A stretch of 64,000 nt of DNA, from contig NZ_JAELUP010000103.1 in assembly GCF_016424485.1 (NCBI RefSeq), positions 186,001 to 250,000 on the forward strand, read 5' to 3'. Shown piece by piece: positions 24,157 through 33,507 of this stretch. Position 1 is the stretch's first letter. Every line of letters starts with the position of its first letter. Source of the DNA: Paenibacillus roseus (GTDB lineage Bacteria > Bacillota > Bacilli > Paenibacillales > Paenibacillaceae). The notes under the pieces are model-generated. The model was given only the letters and a program-made list of their open reading frames with translations, was not told where the DNA came from and searched no databases. Made by a program: the position numbers and the translations under genes.

Positions 24157-26592
24157 ATGAGTGAAGAACGCCAGCAGGGGTATCAGCCCCTTATCATCGA
24201 ACCGAAATGGCAGCGTTACTGGGATGAGGATAAAACCTTCAAAACGACCGAGGATGCCGGGAAGCCCAAGTTTTACGCTCTGGATATGTTTCCTTATCCG
24301 TCCGGAGCAGGCTTGCATGTAGGACACCCGGAAGGCTATACGGCTACCGACATCGTATCGCGCTATAAAAGAATGAGAGGCTATAATGTTCTCCATCCAA
24401 TGGGATGGGACGCATTTGGATTGCCTGCCGAGCAACATGCGCTTGATACGGGGCAGCATCCGCGTGACATTACGTTCAAGAATATCGATAATTTCCGCCG
24501 CCAGATCAAGTCGCTTGGCTTCTCCTATGACTGGGACCGGGAATTCAGCACGACAGATCCTGACTACTACAAGTGGACACAGTGGATTTTCATCCAGCTT
24601 TACAACCGCGGCCTCGCGTACGTGGCAGAGGTTCCGGTCAACTGGTGTCCGGCTCTGGGTACCGTACTGGCTAATGAAGAAGTCATTGACGGCCTCAGCG
24701 AGCGTGGAGGCCATCCGGTTATCCGCCGTCCGATGCGCCAATGGATGCTGAAAATTACCGCTTATGCAGAGCGCCTGCTTGAGGATTTGGAAGAGCTGGA
24801 CTGGAGCGAGAGCATTAAGGATATGCAGCGCAACTGGATCGGCAAGTCCAAGGGAGCGGAAGTGACCTTTGCCATTGATGGTCATGACGAATCGCTGGTT
24901 GTATTTACGACCCGGCCGGATACGTTATTTGGTTCGACATATTGCGTGCTTGCTCCAGAGCATGAATTGGTTGCCAAGATTACGACCGCCGAGCAGCGTC
25001 AGGCTATTGAAGCGTATCAGGAGGCGGCATCGCGCAAGAGCGATCTGGAGCGTACCGACCTGGCCAAGGACAAGACAGGCGTATTTACCGGCGCTTATGC
25101 GATCAACCCGGTTAATGGCGCGAAAACGCCGATCTGGATTGCGGATTATGTGCTTGGAGGATACGGCACCGGGGCTATTATGGCGGTGCCTGGACACGAT
25201 CAGCGCGACTGGGAATTTGCCAAGCAGTTCAATTTGCCGATTATCGAGGTCGTTCAAGGCGGAGATGTGGAGAAAGAAGCGTATTCCGGCGACGGAGCGC
25301 ACATCAACTCCGGTCTGCTGGACGGTCTGAACAATGAAGAGGCAATTGCCGCAATAATCAGTTGGCTGGAGAAGGAAGGCAAAGGCTCCGGCAAAGTGAC
25401 TTATCGTCTGCGCGATTGGCTGTTCAGCCGCCAGCGCTATTGGGGCGAGCCGATTCCGATCTTGCATCTGGAAGACGGCACAATGAAGCCGGTGCCGGAG
25501 TCAGAGCTGCCGCTCGTACTGCCTGACGTCGATCAGATTACACCATCGGGAACCGGGGAGTCGCCGCTTGCTGTCGTGACGGACTGGGTAGAGACGATTG
25601 ATCCGGAGACCGGCATGAAGGCGCGCCGCGAGACGAACACCATGCCGCAGTGGGCGGGAAGCTGCTGGTATTACCTGCGCTTTATCGATCCGCACAACCA
25701 GGATGAGATTTGTTCCAAGGAGAAGCAGGAAGAGTGGCTGCCGGTTGACCTGTATATCGGGGGAGCCGAGCATGCGGTGCTGCACTTGCTCTATGCCCGT
25801 TTCTGGCATAAGGTGCTATACGATATTGGTATCGTGTCGACGAAGGAGCCGTTCCACAAACTTGTTAACCAGGGTATGATCTTGGGAACAAACAATGAGA
25901 AAATGAGCAAGTCGCGTGGCAATGTCATCAATCCGGACGAAATTGTAAATGAATATGGCGCGGACACGCTCAGATTGTATGAAATGTTCATGGGGCCGCT
26001 GGAAGCAACCAAGCCTTGGAACACGAACGGAGTAGAGGGCTCTTATCGCTTCCTTAGCCGGGTATGGCGTCTGTTCATCGGTGAGGATGGTGCGCTTAAC
26101 CCGAAAATTGCAGAGGGCGAAGGCAGCGAAGCGTTCAAGCGCGTGTGGCATCGCACGATCAAAAAGGTTACGGATGATTACGACAATCTTCGCTTCAATA
26201 CGGCAATTAGCCAATTGATGATTTTTGTGAATGAAGCATACAAGAGCGATGAGCTGCCGCGGGCGGCCATGGAGAACTTTGTGCAGTTGCTCTCGCCTGT
26301 GGCGCCGCATATTGCAGAAGAGCTGTGGAATAAGCTTGGTCATGAAGGGTCTATCTCTTATGTAAGCTGGCCGCAATACGACGAAGCCTGGACAGTTGAC
26401 CAGGAGGTTGAAATTGTCGTTCAGGTGAACGGCAAAATCGTCGAGCGCCTATCCGTCGCTGCCGATCTGGATGAGCAGGGCTTGGAGGAAAAAGCGAAAG
26501 AATCCGCCAAGGTTCAAGATGCGATCGCGGGCAAAACTATCCGCAAGGTCATTGCCGTGAAAGGCAAGCTTGTTAATATCGTTGTGTCTTAG
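24157..26592 (+). CDS. leuS: Leucyl-tRNA synthetase
   Basis: An 811-residue class Ia synthetase. HIGH motif HVGH at residues 54-57, an editing (CP1) domain with the conserved TTRPDT and GTGAIMAVPGHDQRD segments, and KMSKS at 582-586; anticodon-binding and C-terminal domains are complete. ATG 24157 follows AAGGAGG; the 24130 reading overlaps that site. In B. subtilis leuS is T-box-controlled and lies elsewhere; here it separates yqeM from comER. Confidence 0.97.
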   Translation: MSEERQQGYQPLIIEPKWQRYWDEDKTFKTTEDAGKPKFYALDMFPYPSGAGLHVGHPEGYTATDIVSRYKRMRGYNVLHPMGWDAFGLPAEQHALDTGQHPRDITFKNIDNFRRQIKSLGFSYDWDREFSTTDPDYYKWTQWIFIQLYNRGLAYVAEVPVNWCPALGTVLANEEVIDGLSERGGHPVIRRPMRQWMLKITAYAERLLEDLEELDWSESIKDMQRNWIGKSKGAEVTFAIDGHDESLVVFTTRPDTLFGSTYCVLAPEHELVAKITTAEQRQAIEAYQEAASRKSDLERTDLAKDKTGVFTGAYAINPVNGAKTPIWIADYVLGGYGTGAIMAVPGHDQRDWEFAKQFNLPIIEVVQGGDVEKEAYSGDGAHINSGLLDGLNNEEAIAAIISWLEKEGKGSGKVTYRLRDWLFSRQRYWGEPIPILHLEDGTMKPVPESELPLVLPDVDQITPSGTGESPLAVVTDWVETIDPETGMKARRETNTMPQWAGSCWYYLRFIDPHNQDEICSKEKQEEWLPVDLYIGGAEHAVLHLLYARFWHKVLYDIGIVSTKEPFHKLVNQGMILGTNNEKMSKSRGNVINPDEIVNEYGADTLRLYEMFMGPLEATKPWNTNGVEGSYRFLSRVWRLFIGEDGALNPKIAEGEGSEAFKRVWHRTIKKVTDDYDNLRFNTAISQLMIFVNEAYKSDELPRAAMENFVQLLSPVAPHIAEELWNKLGHEGSISYVSWPQYDEAWTVDQEVEIVVQVNGKIVERLSVAADLDEQGLEEKAKESAKVQDAIAGKTIRKVIAVKGKLVNIVVS

Positions 26593-26625
26593 TAGACTCA
26601 TTTCGGCCTGTACAGACCGGCTATA

Positions 26626-26667
26626 GAAAAAGCAGCATACGTCGTAGTTGGCGTACACTGCTTTTTC
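26626..26667. terminator. Bidirectional terminator between leuS and comER
   Basis: GAAAAAGCAG (26626-26635) pairs with CTGCTTTTTC (26658-26667). Both strands end the stem in T-rich sequence, suiting the convergent leuS and comER transcripts. Confidence 0.8.
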
Positions 26668-26729
26668 AAATGGGATGCCGCTGTGCGCGGCGGGCGTGAA
26701 ACGCTTACGTTTGACGGCTATGCGAGAGG

Positions 26730-27569
26730 TCAGGGGCCTTTAATCTTTTCTTCATAGAAAGCTGCTGTTACTTTCTCGACATCCTCATTATATTTGGCGT
26801 GGGTCGTTCGGACGAGCCGGTTGAACACACCTTCCAGCTCGTTATCGAGCATCTGGAGCGCCTGGGCGGTAATGCCGCCGGGAACGGATACCCTGGATTG
26901 CAGTTCCAAAGGTGTGAATCCGCCTTCTGTCAGCAGCTTGCCTGTACCGAGCAGCATATTGCTGGCAAGAACTACGGCTTCACCGTGATTGATGCCGGTT
27001 TCTTCTACGGCTGCATCGACAAATTTTTGCAGCAAAAAGGCGAAGAAAGCCGGGCCGCAGCTGGATAAATCGGACACGATGCGGGTGTAGCGTTCCTGGA
27101 TTCGCAGCGGCTGGCTGATGTAGCCTAGCAGCGTCTCCAGTCTACGGTGATCCTCCTCGCTTGTTCGGCTGCCGTAAATGCACAATGAAGCGCCGCTAAG
27201 TGTATAATTTGTAATACTGGGAATGACCTTCGCTACTTTAGAAGGTACATAGTCTTCCAATTGGGCCAGAAGCACTGGACTTGTGATCGAGACGATCATT
27301 TGTTCCGGCTGCACGCTGGCCTTTATTTCGTCCAGTACCTTTTTATAATCAAGCGGCTTGATACATAGAAATATAAGATCGCTGTCTGCCGCAGCTTCCA
27401 GATTCGAAGCAACAGCCTGCAAGCCCGGATGCCTGGCAGCCAGACTTTCGACCTTTGTGAAGGAGCGGTTGGCTGCCTTGATTTGCCCCGGGAGCAGAGC
27501 TTTTGATTGAATAAAGGAATCAATTAGCAGACTGCCCATGCTTCCGGTTCCGATAAATCCGATGTTCAT
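26730..27569 (-). CDS. comER: Late competence protein ComER (pyrroline-5-carboxylate reductase-like)
   Basis: A 279-residue NAD(P)-binding protein, MNIGFIGTGSMGSLLIDSFI at the start, then AANRSFTKV and FLCIKPLDYKKVLDE, ending with the ProC-type dimer domain (VSVPGGITAQALQ). ComER is a ProC homologue divergent from comEA; its role in DNA uptake is not established, and in B. cereus-group species it affects sporulation/biofilm. ATG 27569 is chosen because AAAGGAGGG lies just upstream. Confidence 0.92.
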   Translation of the reverse strand: MNIGFIGTGSMGSLLIDSFIQSKALLPGQIKAANRSFTKVESLAARHPGLQAVASNLEAAADSDLIFLCIKPLDYKKVLDEIKASVQPEQMIVSITSPVLLAQLEDYVPSKVAKVIPSITNYTLSGASLCIYGSRTSEEDHRRLETLLGYISQPLRIQERYTRIVSDLSSCGPAFFAFLLQKFVDAAVEETGINHGEAVVLASNMLLGTGKLLTEGGFTPLELQSRVSVPGGITAQALQMLDNELEGVFNRLVRTTHAKYNEDVEKVTAAFYEEKIKGP

Positions 27570-27776
27570 TGTAAATCCCTCCTTTACACGACGCGTTTCA
27601 TACGCTGCTCTTAATACCTTATGACTGCCTGCTTGGCAGAGATGATCAAATATTTGCAAACTTTTTGTTTAAAGTTGTTTCGTGATTCAATCCAACCAAT
27701 GACGGCGAGGGATGAAGAGGATGCACAATAAAATGAATACAGCGGTAAAGGCCAAAGCGGCGGCGACCGTATTGTT

Positions 27777-28349
27777 TTGGCAGCGCTGCTGCTGCTCATT
27801 ATGGCATTATGGGAAAGGAACGGAGAAGAAAGCGAGCAGTGGCTGCGTCTGGACAATCAGCTGGAGGCCGCTCTTGCAGCATACGATGAACCGCTCTCGA
27901 AATCTGGTCCAGGCCTCATTGGCAAAGCGGATGCTGCAACGAATCAGGCAGTTGCAGCATCCGGGCAAGGTCTGGAGAAAGCGAGTGGAGAAGAAGCTGC
28001 AAGCACGGAGATCAGTCCTCCAGCAAGTAGCACAGGCGATGCTTCTTCATCTGGCGCCGTGGGAGCCGCCAGTACAACTACTGATAACTCACAGCCAGAG
28101 CGTGCCGCGCAATCAGCGCCCGCTGAGCCGCTTGTGGACGCCGAGGGCAGGCTGAACCTGAACAAGGCGCAGGCAGAAGATTTGATTGCGCTTCCCGGTA
28201 TTGGTCCAGCCAAAGCGCAGGCCATTGTAGATGATCGCAAACGCAATGGCCCATTCCGTTCTGTCGAAGATATTATCAGAGTAAAGGGGATCGGGTCGAA
28301 AATGCTGGAAAAAATCAAAAACAGCATTGTCGTCTATCCCGGATTATGA
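27777..28349 (+). CDS. comEA: ComEA, DNA receptor, with apparent frameshift at its 5' end
   Basis: The coding body has a Ser/Ala/Gln-rich linker and a C-terminal double helix-hairpin-helix (LNLNKAQAEDLIALPGIGPA and FRSVEDIIRVKGIG) that binds incoming DNA. In this frame the only start is TTG 27777 without a ribosome site, leaving a 12-residue hydrophobic stub. A different frame starts at ATG 27721 (GAGGG nine bases upstream) and encodes MHNKMNTAVKAKAAATVLF; joining it at the T4 run (27775-27778) by one added T gives a full membrane anchor. The gene is therefore probably one nucleotide short here. Confidence 0.8.
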   Translation: MAALLLLIMALWERNGEESEQWLRLDNQLEAALAAYDEPLSKSGPGLIGKADAATNQAVAASGQGLEKASGEEAASTEISPPASSTGDASSSGAVGAASTTTDNSQPERAAQSAPAEPLVDAEGRLNLNKAQAEDLIALPGIGPAKAQAIVDDRKRNGPFRSVEDIIRVKGIGSKMLEKIKNSIVVYPGL

Positions 28350-28464
28350 GAAAATAGTACCAGGTTTGCCAGCATGACTTTTTTCACCAGTCGCCGATGA
28401 GAGCGTTAAGCGAAAATGATTCCACTATAACTCTATTTCGTTAATTCAAGGAGGCGTACCACTG

Positions 28465-29757
28465 ATGACAGAGGAAAGAAAGCAATCATTTGATACTCTT
28501 GCTATCCATGGCGGTCAGGAGATCGACCCTGCCACCATGTCCAGAGCGGTTCCAATTTATCAGACAACTTCTTACGGTTTTCGCGACACCGAGCATGCCG
28601 CCAATTTGTTTGCGTTAAAAGAGTTTGGCAATATTTATACTCGTCTGATGAACCCGACTACCGATGTGCTGGAGCAGCGGGTAGCCGCACTGGAAGGCGG
28701 CGCGGGAGCGCTCGCTGTTGCTTCCGGTTCTGCAGCTATTACGTATTCCATCCTGAATATTGCTGGAGCCGGGGACGAGATCGTATCCGCAACGAGTATT
28801 TATGGCGGTACATACAACCTGTTTTCCACGACATTGCCTAAAATCGGCATCCAGGTAAACTTTGCAGATCCGTCCGACCCGGAAAACTTCCGCAAAGCCA
28901 TTACGGATAAAACAAAAGCGGTGTTTGTAGAAAGCATTGGAAATCCTAAAGGCGATGTTGCGGATTTGAGAGCGATTGCTGAAATTGCCCATGAGAACGG
29001 GGTTCCGCTTATCGTCGACAATACATTCCCGACGCCGTACCTGTGCCGCCCGATTGAGCATGGCGCAGATATTGTCGTCCATTCCGCAACCAAGTTTATG
29101 GGTGGGCACGGAACTTCCATCGGCGGTGTTATTGTAGACAGCGGGAAGTTCGACTGGTCGCAAAATGACAAGTTCCCGGGGCTGACCCAGCCTGATCCGA
29201 GCTATCATGGCCTTGTTTATACCGAGGCGCTTGGGGCGATCGCATATATTATTAAAGCCCGTGTGCAGTTGCTTCGGGATATGGGCGCGGCATTGTCTCC
29301 ATTCAATGCGTTCCTTCTGTTGCAGGGCATAGAGACGCTGCATCTGAGAATGGAGCGTCACAGCTCCAACGCCTTGAAAGTAGCCGAATATCTGGAGCAG
29401 CATGAAGCGGTTGAATGGGTAAATTATGCCGGACTGCCCAGCCATTCCTCATTTGCGCTCGCGCAAACATATTTGCCGAATGGACAGGGCGCCATTCTGA
29501 CCTTCGAAATTAAAGGCGGACTGGAAGCAGGCAAGAAGTTGATCAATTCCATTAAGTTGTTCTCTCACCTGGCTAACGTGGGCGATTCCAAGTCCCTGAT
29601 TATCCATCCGGCAAGCACTACGCATCAGCAACTGGGCGAAGAGGAGCAATTTTCTGCCGGAGTAACGCCGGGACTGATTCGCCTATCGATTGGTACGGAA
29701 TCCATTGATGATATTATTTATGAGCTCGGGCTGGCGATTGAGGCTAGCCAGGCCTAA
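28465..29757 (+). CDS. metY: O-acetylhomoserine sulfhydrylase-type enzyme
   Basis: A 430-residue PLP enzyme of the Cys/Met metabolism family. DTLAIHGGQEIDPATMSRAV opens it; YTRLMNPTTDVLE, ASGSAAITY and the Schiff-base Lys210 in SATKFMGGHG follow, with the C-terminal SLIIHPASTTHQQLG. The long form is typical of O-acetylhomoserine aminocarboxypropyltransferase, which makes homocysteine from O-acetylhomoserine and sulfide. AAGGAGG precedes the ATG. No S-box riboswitch fits in the 115 bp upstream. Its place between comEA and comEB is unusual. Confidence 0.92.
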   Translation: MTEERKQSFDTLAIHGGQEIDPATMSRAVPIYQTTSYGFRDTEHAANLFALKEFGNIYTRLMNPTTDVLEQRVAALEGGAGALAVASGSAAITYSILNIAGAGDEIVSATSIYGGTYNLFSTTLPKIGIQVNFADPSDPENFRKAITDKTKAVFVESIGNPKGDVADLRAIAEIAHENGVPLIVDNTFPTPYLCRPIEHGADIVVHSATKFMGGHGTSIGGVIVDSGKFDWSQNDKFPGLTQPDPSYHGLVYTEALGAIAYIIKARVQLLRDMGAALSPFNAFLLLQGIETLHLRMERHSSNALKVAEYLEQHEAVEWVNYAGLPSHSSFALAQTYLPNGQGAILTFEIKGGLEAGKKLINSIKLFSHLANVGDSKSLIIHPASTTHQQLGEEEQFSAGVTPGLIRLSIGTESIDDIIYELGLAIEASQA

Positions 29758-29816
29758 GTTCAAGATTTATATGCAGGAATGCTGGCCTGCGGGTAAGGAA
29801 AGGAAGTTTAACGATT

Positions 29817-30341
29817 ATGGCAAGCCAAGAAGCTGCGCGCAAAGATTGGGATACGTATTTTATGGACATCGCATATATGGCCTCCACACGGTCACGCTGT
29901 CCGAGAAGGCATGTGGGAGCCGTTCTCGTCCAAGGGAAGAACCTGATGGGAACCGCCTATAACGGAGCGCCCTCCGGTTCACCGGATTGCTCGGAGGAAG
30001 GCTGCATGATTGTCGAGGAATATGAACTGCAGCACCAGAGCGGGCAGGAGCAGGTCATCAAGAAACAGCGCTGTATCCGCACCATTCACGCGGAGCAGAA
30101 CCTGTTGCTCTTCACAGATCGCATTCACCGTGAAGGCTCGACTGTATATGTAACGGACCAGCCGTGCTGGACTTGCGCCAATATGCTTGCAAACAGCGGA
30201 GTCAAGGAAATTGTTTATCATCGTGCTTATAAAAAGGATAGCGAGAAGGTTGTCCGCCTGATGGAGCAGAAAGGGATTTTGTTTCGCAGTCTCCATCATT
30301 ATTCTCCGCCGCCGCAGACGGTGATGGACGTTCAAGCCTGA
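29817..30341 (+). CDS. comEB: ComEB, dCMP deaminase family
   Basis: A 174-residue zinc deaminase: HAEQN (His91, Glu93) and PCWTC (Cys117, Cys120) are the zinc and catalytic motifs. An ~15-residue insertion (EEYELQHQSGQEQV) precedes HAE, as in dCMP deaminases. It converts dCMP to dUMP; despite its name it is not needed for transformation in B. subtilis. AAGGAAAGGAAG lies upstream. Confidence 0.92.
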   Translation: MASQEAARKDWDTYFMDIAYMASTRSRCPRRHVGAVLVQGKNLMGTAYNGAPSGSPDCSEEGCMIVEEYELQHQSGQEQVIKKQRCIRTIHAEQNLLLFTDRIHREGSTVYVTDQPCWTCANMLANSGVKEIVYHRAYKKDSEKVVRLMEQKGILFRSLHHYSPPPQTVMDVQA

Positions 30342-30389
30342 TCAACGGACGTTCTTGAAAAATTCAATTTGAATATGGAATTGGGGAAG

Positions 30390-30433
30390 CACCTCTTTAC
30401 ACATCAATGGATGGGTATGAGAGGTGTTTTTTT
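30390..30433 (+). terminator. Terminator between comEB and comEC
   Basis: CACCTCT (30390-30396) pairs with AGAGGTG (30420-30426), followed by seven T. The loop is long (23 nt). It implies comEC has its own promoter. Confidence 0.7.
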
Positions 30434-30506
30434 GTGCTGCTGTTTGTTCATAGAGGTCAGCTTTGGCTTCCCATATGGGAGTGTAGATGAGCTGGAATGA
30501 GGTGAA

Positions 30507-33185
30507 ATGATGATGTCAAAAAGACCCCTGGTATGGTTTGTTGTCTGCTGGGTGGCGGGGAGCGCGGCGGCAGCTTCGCTCACCAGTTCTGCCGTGCTGC
30601 TGCTTGGTATTGCCTTGGCTTTTTTTCTGGCTGGGCTGGCACTATTGGGCTATACAGGGCGAAGGCTTGCCTTTATTTGTCTGGCAGCCTTTGCGCTTGC
30701 TGTGGGAGAGCGAACGTTTGTGGATATGCGAAACGTGACAGCGCTGGAGGAATTTGCAGGGGAAGCAGTGGAAGCGCGGATAGATGCTTCTTTTACTGCG
30801 GGAGCCAAACTGACCGGTACAATTGTTTCTCCGGTTGCGGTGGACGGAGATCGGGCAAGTTTCCACATTTTGGTATCTCTCTTGAATAGAGAGAAGCAGC
30901 CTCGGGAAATGAAGGAACGAATGCTGGTACAAGTCAAACTTTTTCAGGAAGAAGAGCGGGAGATTGCGGCAGGATGGAGGCGGGGAGACCAAATAGAGGT
31001 TTCGGGGGAGCTTCAGTTGCCTGCGGAAGCGACGAACTTCGGCGGTTTCGATTACAGACGCTATCTGCATTCAAAGCGGATACATTGGCTGTTCAAAGTG
31101 CAGGGAGCGCAAGCGATTTCCACCCGGACGACCAGCAACTGGACGCTGCCTGCGATGCTGGGAACAGTCGACCAGGCGAGAGGATGGTTGGCTGAACGAC
31201 TGGACAGGCTCTATTCGGGCCAACATGCCGGCTATATGAAGGGACTTGTCATCGGGATGAGAGAAGACATGGACCCTGCGCAATTTCAACAGTTTTCCGG
31301 ACTTGGGATGAGCCATATCCTTGCCATCTCCGGACTTCATGTCGGCGTGTTTCTTTATGGGCTGACTTTGGCGATGCGCCTGTTTAGAATGACGAAAGAG
31401 AGCACGATGAATGTGCTGATCGTTGCCGTCCCCATCTATGTGCTGCTTGCCGGAGCGACGCCATCGGTGACGCGAGCGGGGTTAATGGCGGTAATTGGCC
31501 TTATAGCAGCCAAGCGCCACATGCTCAAGGACGGTCTGCATATTCTGGCCTTCGCCGGGCTTGCAATGCTTATTGTTGAGCCGTATATGCTGGAGAACGT
31601 CAGCTTTCAATTTTCGTTTCTGGTGACCGCAGGACTGATTCTTGGCGTGCCGCGACTACGCAGAGCGCTTCCAGACTGGAAGCGGGGCAGGTGGGTGCTC
31701 GATATGACGGCCGTATCGATCGTAGCCGAGTTAATTTCCTTCCCGCTGACGATCTATTACTTCAACACATACAACTTGCTCTCACTGCCCGCCAATCTGT
31801 TGCTTGTGCCTGTCATCAGCTCGGTTAGCCTGCCCCTGGGCACAGTATCTCTGCTGTTATCCCTCATCTGGCAACCGCTTGGAGAAGCTGCCGCATGGCT
31901 CGCACGGATAACGAATACATTTACGTTCACAACAATTGAATCTCTGGATCAAATTTCGATCACAAAACTTATATGGCCATCTCCATCCATTGGGTGGATG
32001 GCTGTCTGGTTTGTGGCGGTACTGGTCGGCATTTATTTGCTGGCGGCAGCAGCATCGTTACGCAGGCAGCTACGGGATGAGCAAGCCGGGCCAAAGGAGC
32101 AAGCTGATCATTCAATTGACGGAGCGGCAGTTGATCTGCCTACACAGCCTCTTGGCTTACCCCTCGGCACTGGGAAAGGCACGCTGACAGGTACAGGGTA
32201 TAGCCGCACTACATTCAGGAATAGGCGCATACAGGCAGCGGCTCTAGCCGTTCTGATCATCGTAATGCTTGTGTATGCTTATAGCCCTGGACGCTGGGAC
32301 AAAGCAGCTGTCGTGCAATTTTTGGATGTCGGTCAGGGCGATGCCATATTAATTCGTACTCCGCAAAACGCGCATATTTTAGTCGACGGTGGCGGAACTG
32401 TGAAATTTCGCAAGAACAGCGAGGAATGGAGAGAGCGAAGAGACCCGTTCGAGGTCGGTCGGAAGGTCGTGGTGCCACTTCTAAAGAAGAGAGGGGTTCA
32501 GAAGATCGATCTGCTTGTTATTTCTCATCTGGATACGGATCATATCGGAGGGCTGCAGGCAGTAATCGAAACGATTCCAATCAGAAAAATAGTATGGAAC
32601 GGGACCATCAAGCCGTCTTCCGACGCCAGGGTGCTGCTGGCGACTGCGCTTGGCAAGGGCATCCCGGTTTACCGGGCTTGCACAGGAATAGAAATGAAGA
32701 TCGAGCCTCATGCAACGCTGGAAGTACTGTGGCCCAGAACATCGTGCAACTTTAACGACCTTGAGCATATGCCGGTGAAGGAGGCGAAGGATCAGAACGG
32801 GAGCAGTGTAGCGCTGTTGCTCAAGCTGTACGGGCGGAGTTTGCTGCTTGCCGGCGATATGGAGGCGGCATCTGAGAAGTTTCTGCTGAATCAACTGCAG
32901 GAGGAACAGCAGAACAAGGGACCTGTCGATTTGCTCAAGCTATCCCATCATGGCAGCCGGACATCGACAACGGAGGAATGGCTTCAATATTGGCAACCTG
33001 CCGCGGCGTTTATATCCGTAGGTCGCACCAACACTTACGGTCATCCGCATCCGACGGTGACAGAGCGTTTGGACAAGCATGAAGTTCTCACATGGCGCAC
33101 GGATCAGCATGGGGAAATTCAGATCAAAATTAGGGATAACAGCATGAAATTGCGTACCGGACTTGACGGCAGGCTGTCCAACTAA
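30507..33185 (+). CDS. comEC: ComEC, DNA channel protein
   Basis: An 892-residue protein with the ComEC layout: N-terminal membrane helices and an OB-like external domain (DUF4131), the Competence domain (GLGMSHILAISGLHVG near residue 270, multiple helices to ~520), then a metallo-beta-lactamase domain from ~606 (FLDVGQGDAILIR, SHLDTDHIGGL, KLSHHGSRTS). It carries single-stranded DNA across the membrane. Three consecutive ATGs (30507, 30510, 30513) are possible; the third has best spacing to GAGGTGA. Confidence 0.95.
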   Translation: MMMSKRPLVWFVVCWVAGSAAAASLTSSAVLLLGIALAFFLAGLALLGYTGRRLAFICLAAFALAVGERTFVDMRNVTALEEFAGEAVEARIDASFTAGAKLTGTIVSPVAVDGDRASFHILVSLLNREKQPREMKERMLVQVKLFQEEEREIAAGWRRGDQIEVSGELQLPAEATNFGGFDYRRYLHSKRIHWLFKVQGAQAISTRTTSNWTLPAMLGTVDQARGWLAERLDRLYSGQHAGYMKGLVIGMREDMDPAQFQQFSGLGMSHILAISGLHVGVFLYGLTLAMRLFRMTKESTMNVLIVAVPIYVLLAGATPSVTRAGLMAVIGLIAAKRHMLKDGLHILAFAGLAMLIVEPYMLENVSFQFSFLVTAGLILGVPRLRRALPDWKRGRWVLDMTAVSIVAELISFPLTIYYFNTYNLLSLPANLLLVPVISSVSLPLGTVSLLLSLIWQPLGEAAAWLARITNTFTFTTIESLDQISITKLIWPSPSIGWMAVWFVAVLVGIYLLAAAASLRRQLRDEQAGPKEQADHSIDGAAVDLPTQPLGLPLGTGKGTLTGTGYSRTTFRNRRIQAAALAVLIIVMLVYAYSPGRWDKAAVVQFLDVGQGDAILIRTPQNAHILVDGGGTVKFRKNSEEWRERRDPFEVGRKVVVPLLKKRGVQKIDLLVISHLDTDHIGGLQAVIETIPIRKIVWNGTIKPSSDARVLLATALGKGIPVYRACTGIEMKIEPHATLEVLWPRTSCNFNDLEHMPVKEAKDQNGSSVALLLKLYGRSLLLAGDMEAASEKFLLNQLQEEQQNKGPVDLLKLSHHGSRTSTTEEWLQYWQPAAAFISVGRTNTYGHPHPTVTERLDKHEVLTWRTDQHGEIQIKIRDNSMKLRTGLDGRLSN

Positions 33186-33507
33186 AGAAGCGCTTTAAAA
33201 ACAGTTTCTATTGCCTGTTCATCCGCCTTCCCCGTACCATTCTGCATTTCGGAACAGGCCGGTAAGCGTATGTTTGCTTACAACATTTTCATTGAATCAT
33301 GAGAGGGGATCGACTCTATACGCTTTGCTGTTTTTCTGCTATCCTTAGTGAGGATGCAAGTTCATAACATGCAAGTTTTATAGGGTTGAAGCGCTTTTCA
33401 TATGCGCTTTTCCGAAAACTTTAAATAAATTTTAAGATTTGCAAGTTAAGCTGCAACATTCATATCAGCCTTTCCGTCTGAAAGGTTGCAAGAGAGGGGG
33501 ATCCTTC
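33186..33507 (+). other. Intergenic region upstream of sigW
   Basis: No gene. It contains a weak hairpin terminator for comEC (GAAGCGC / GCGCTTT, 33388-33410, then TC), three direct copies of TGCAAGTT (33355, 33370, 33440) and the ECF promoter listed separately. Confidence 0.5.
33452..33478 (+). promoter_or_regulatory. Predicted ECF-sigma autoregulatory promoter
   Basis: TGCAAC (33452-33457), a 17-base spacer and CGTC (33475-33478) match the TGAAAC / CGTC pattern of Bacillus SigW/SigM-type promoters with one mismatch. It lies ~30 bp upstream of the sigma gene's start. Confidence 0.65.

Noticed and set aside
27658..27670. AAAC-TTTTT-GTTT palindrome upstream of comEA, resembling a ComK AT-box
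   Set aside because: Both arms deviate from AAAA/TTTT, only one box is seen, and a ComK orthologue cannot be assumed here.
28350..28464. Search for an S-box (SAM) riboswitch before metY
   Set aside because: The gap is only 115 bp and shows neither the S-box core nor a terminator.
33355..33447. Three TGCAAGTT direct repeats upstream of sigW
   Set aside because: Spacing is irregular and the motif is short, so chance in AT-rich DNA is likely; no known factor matches.
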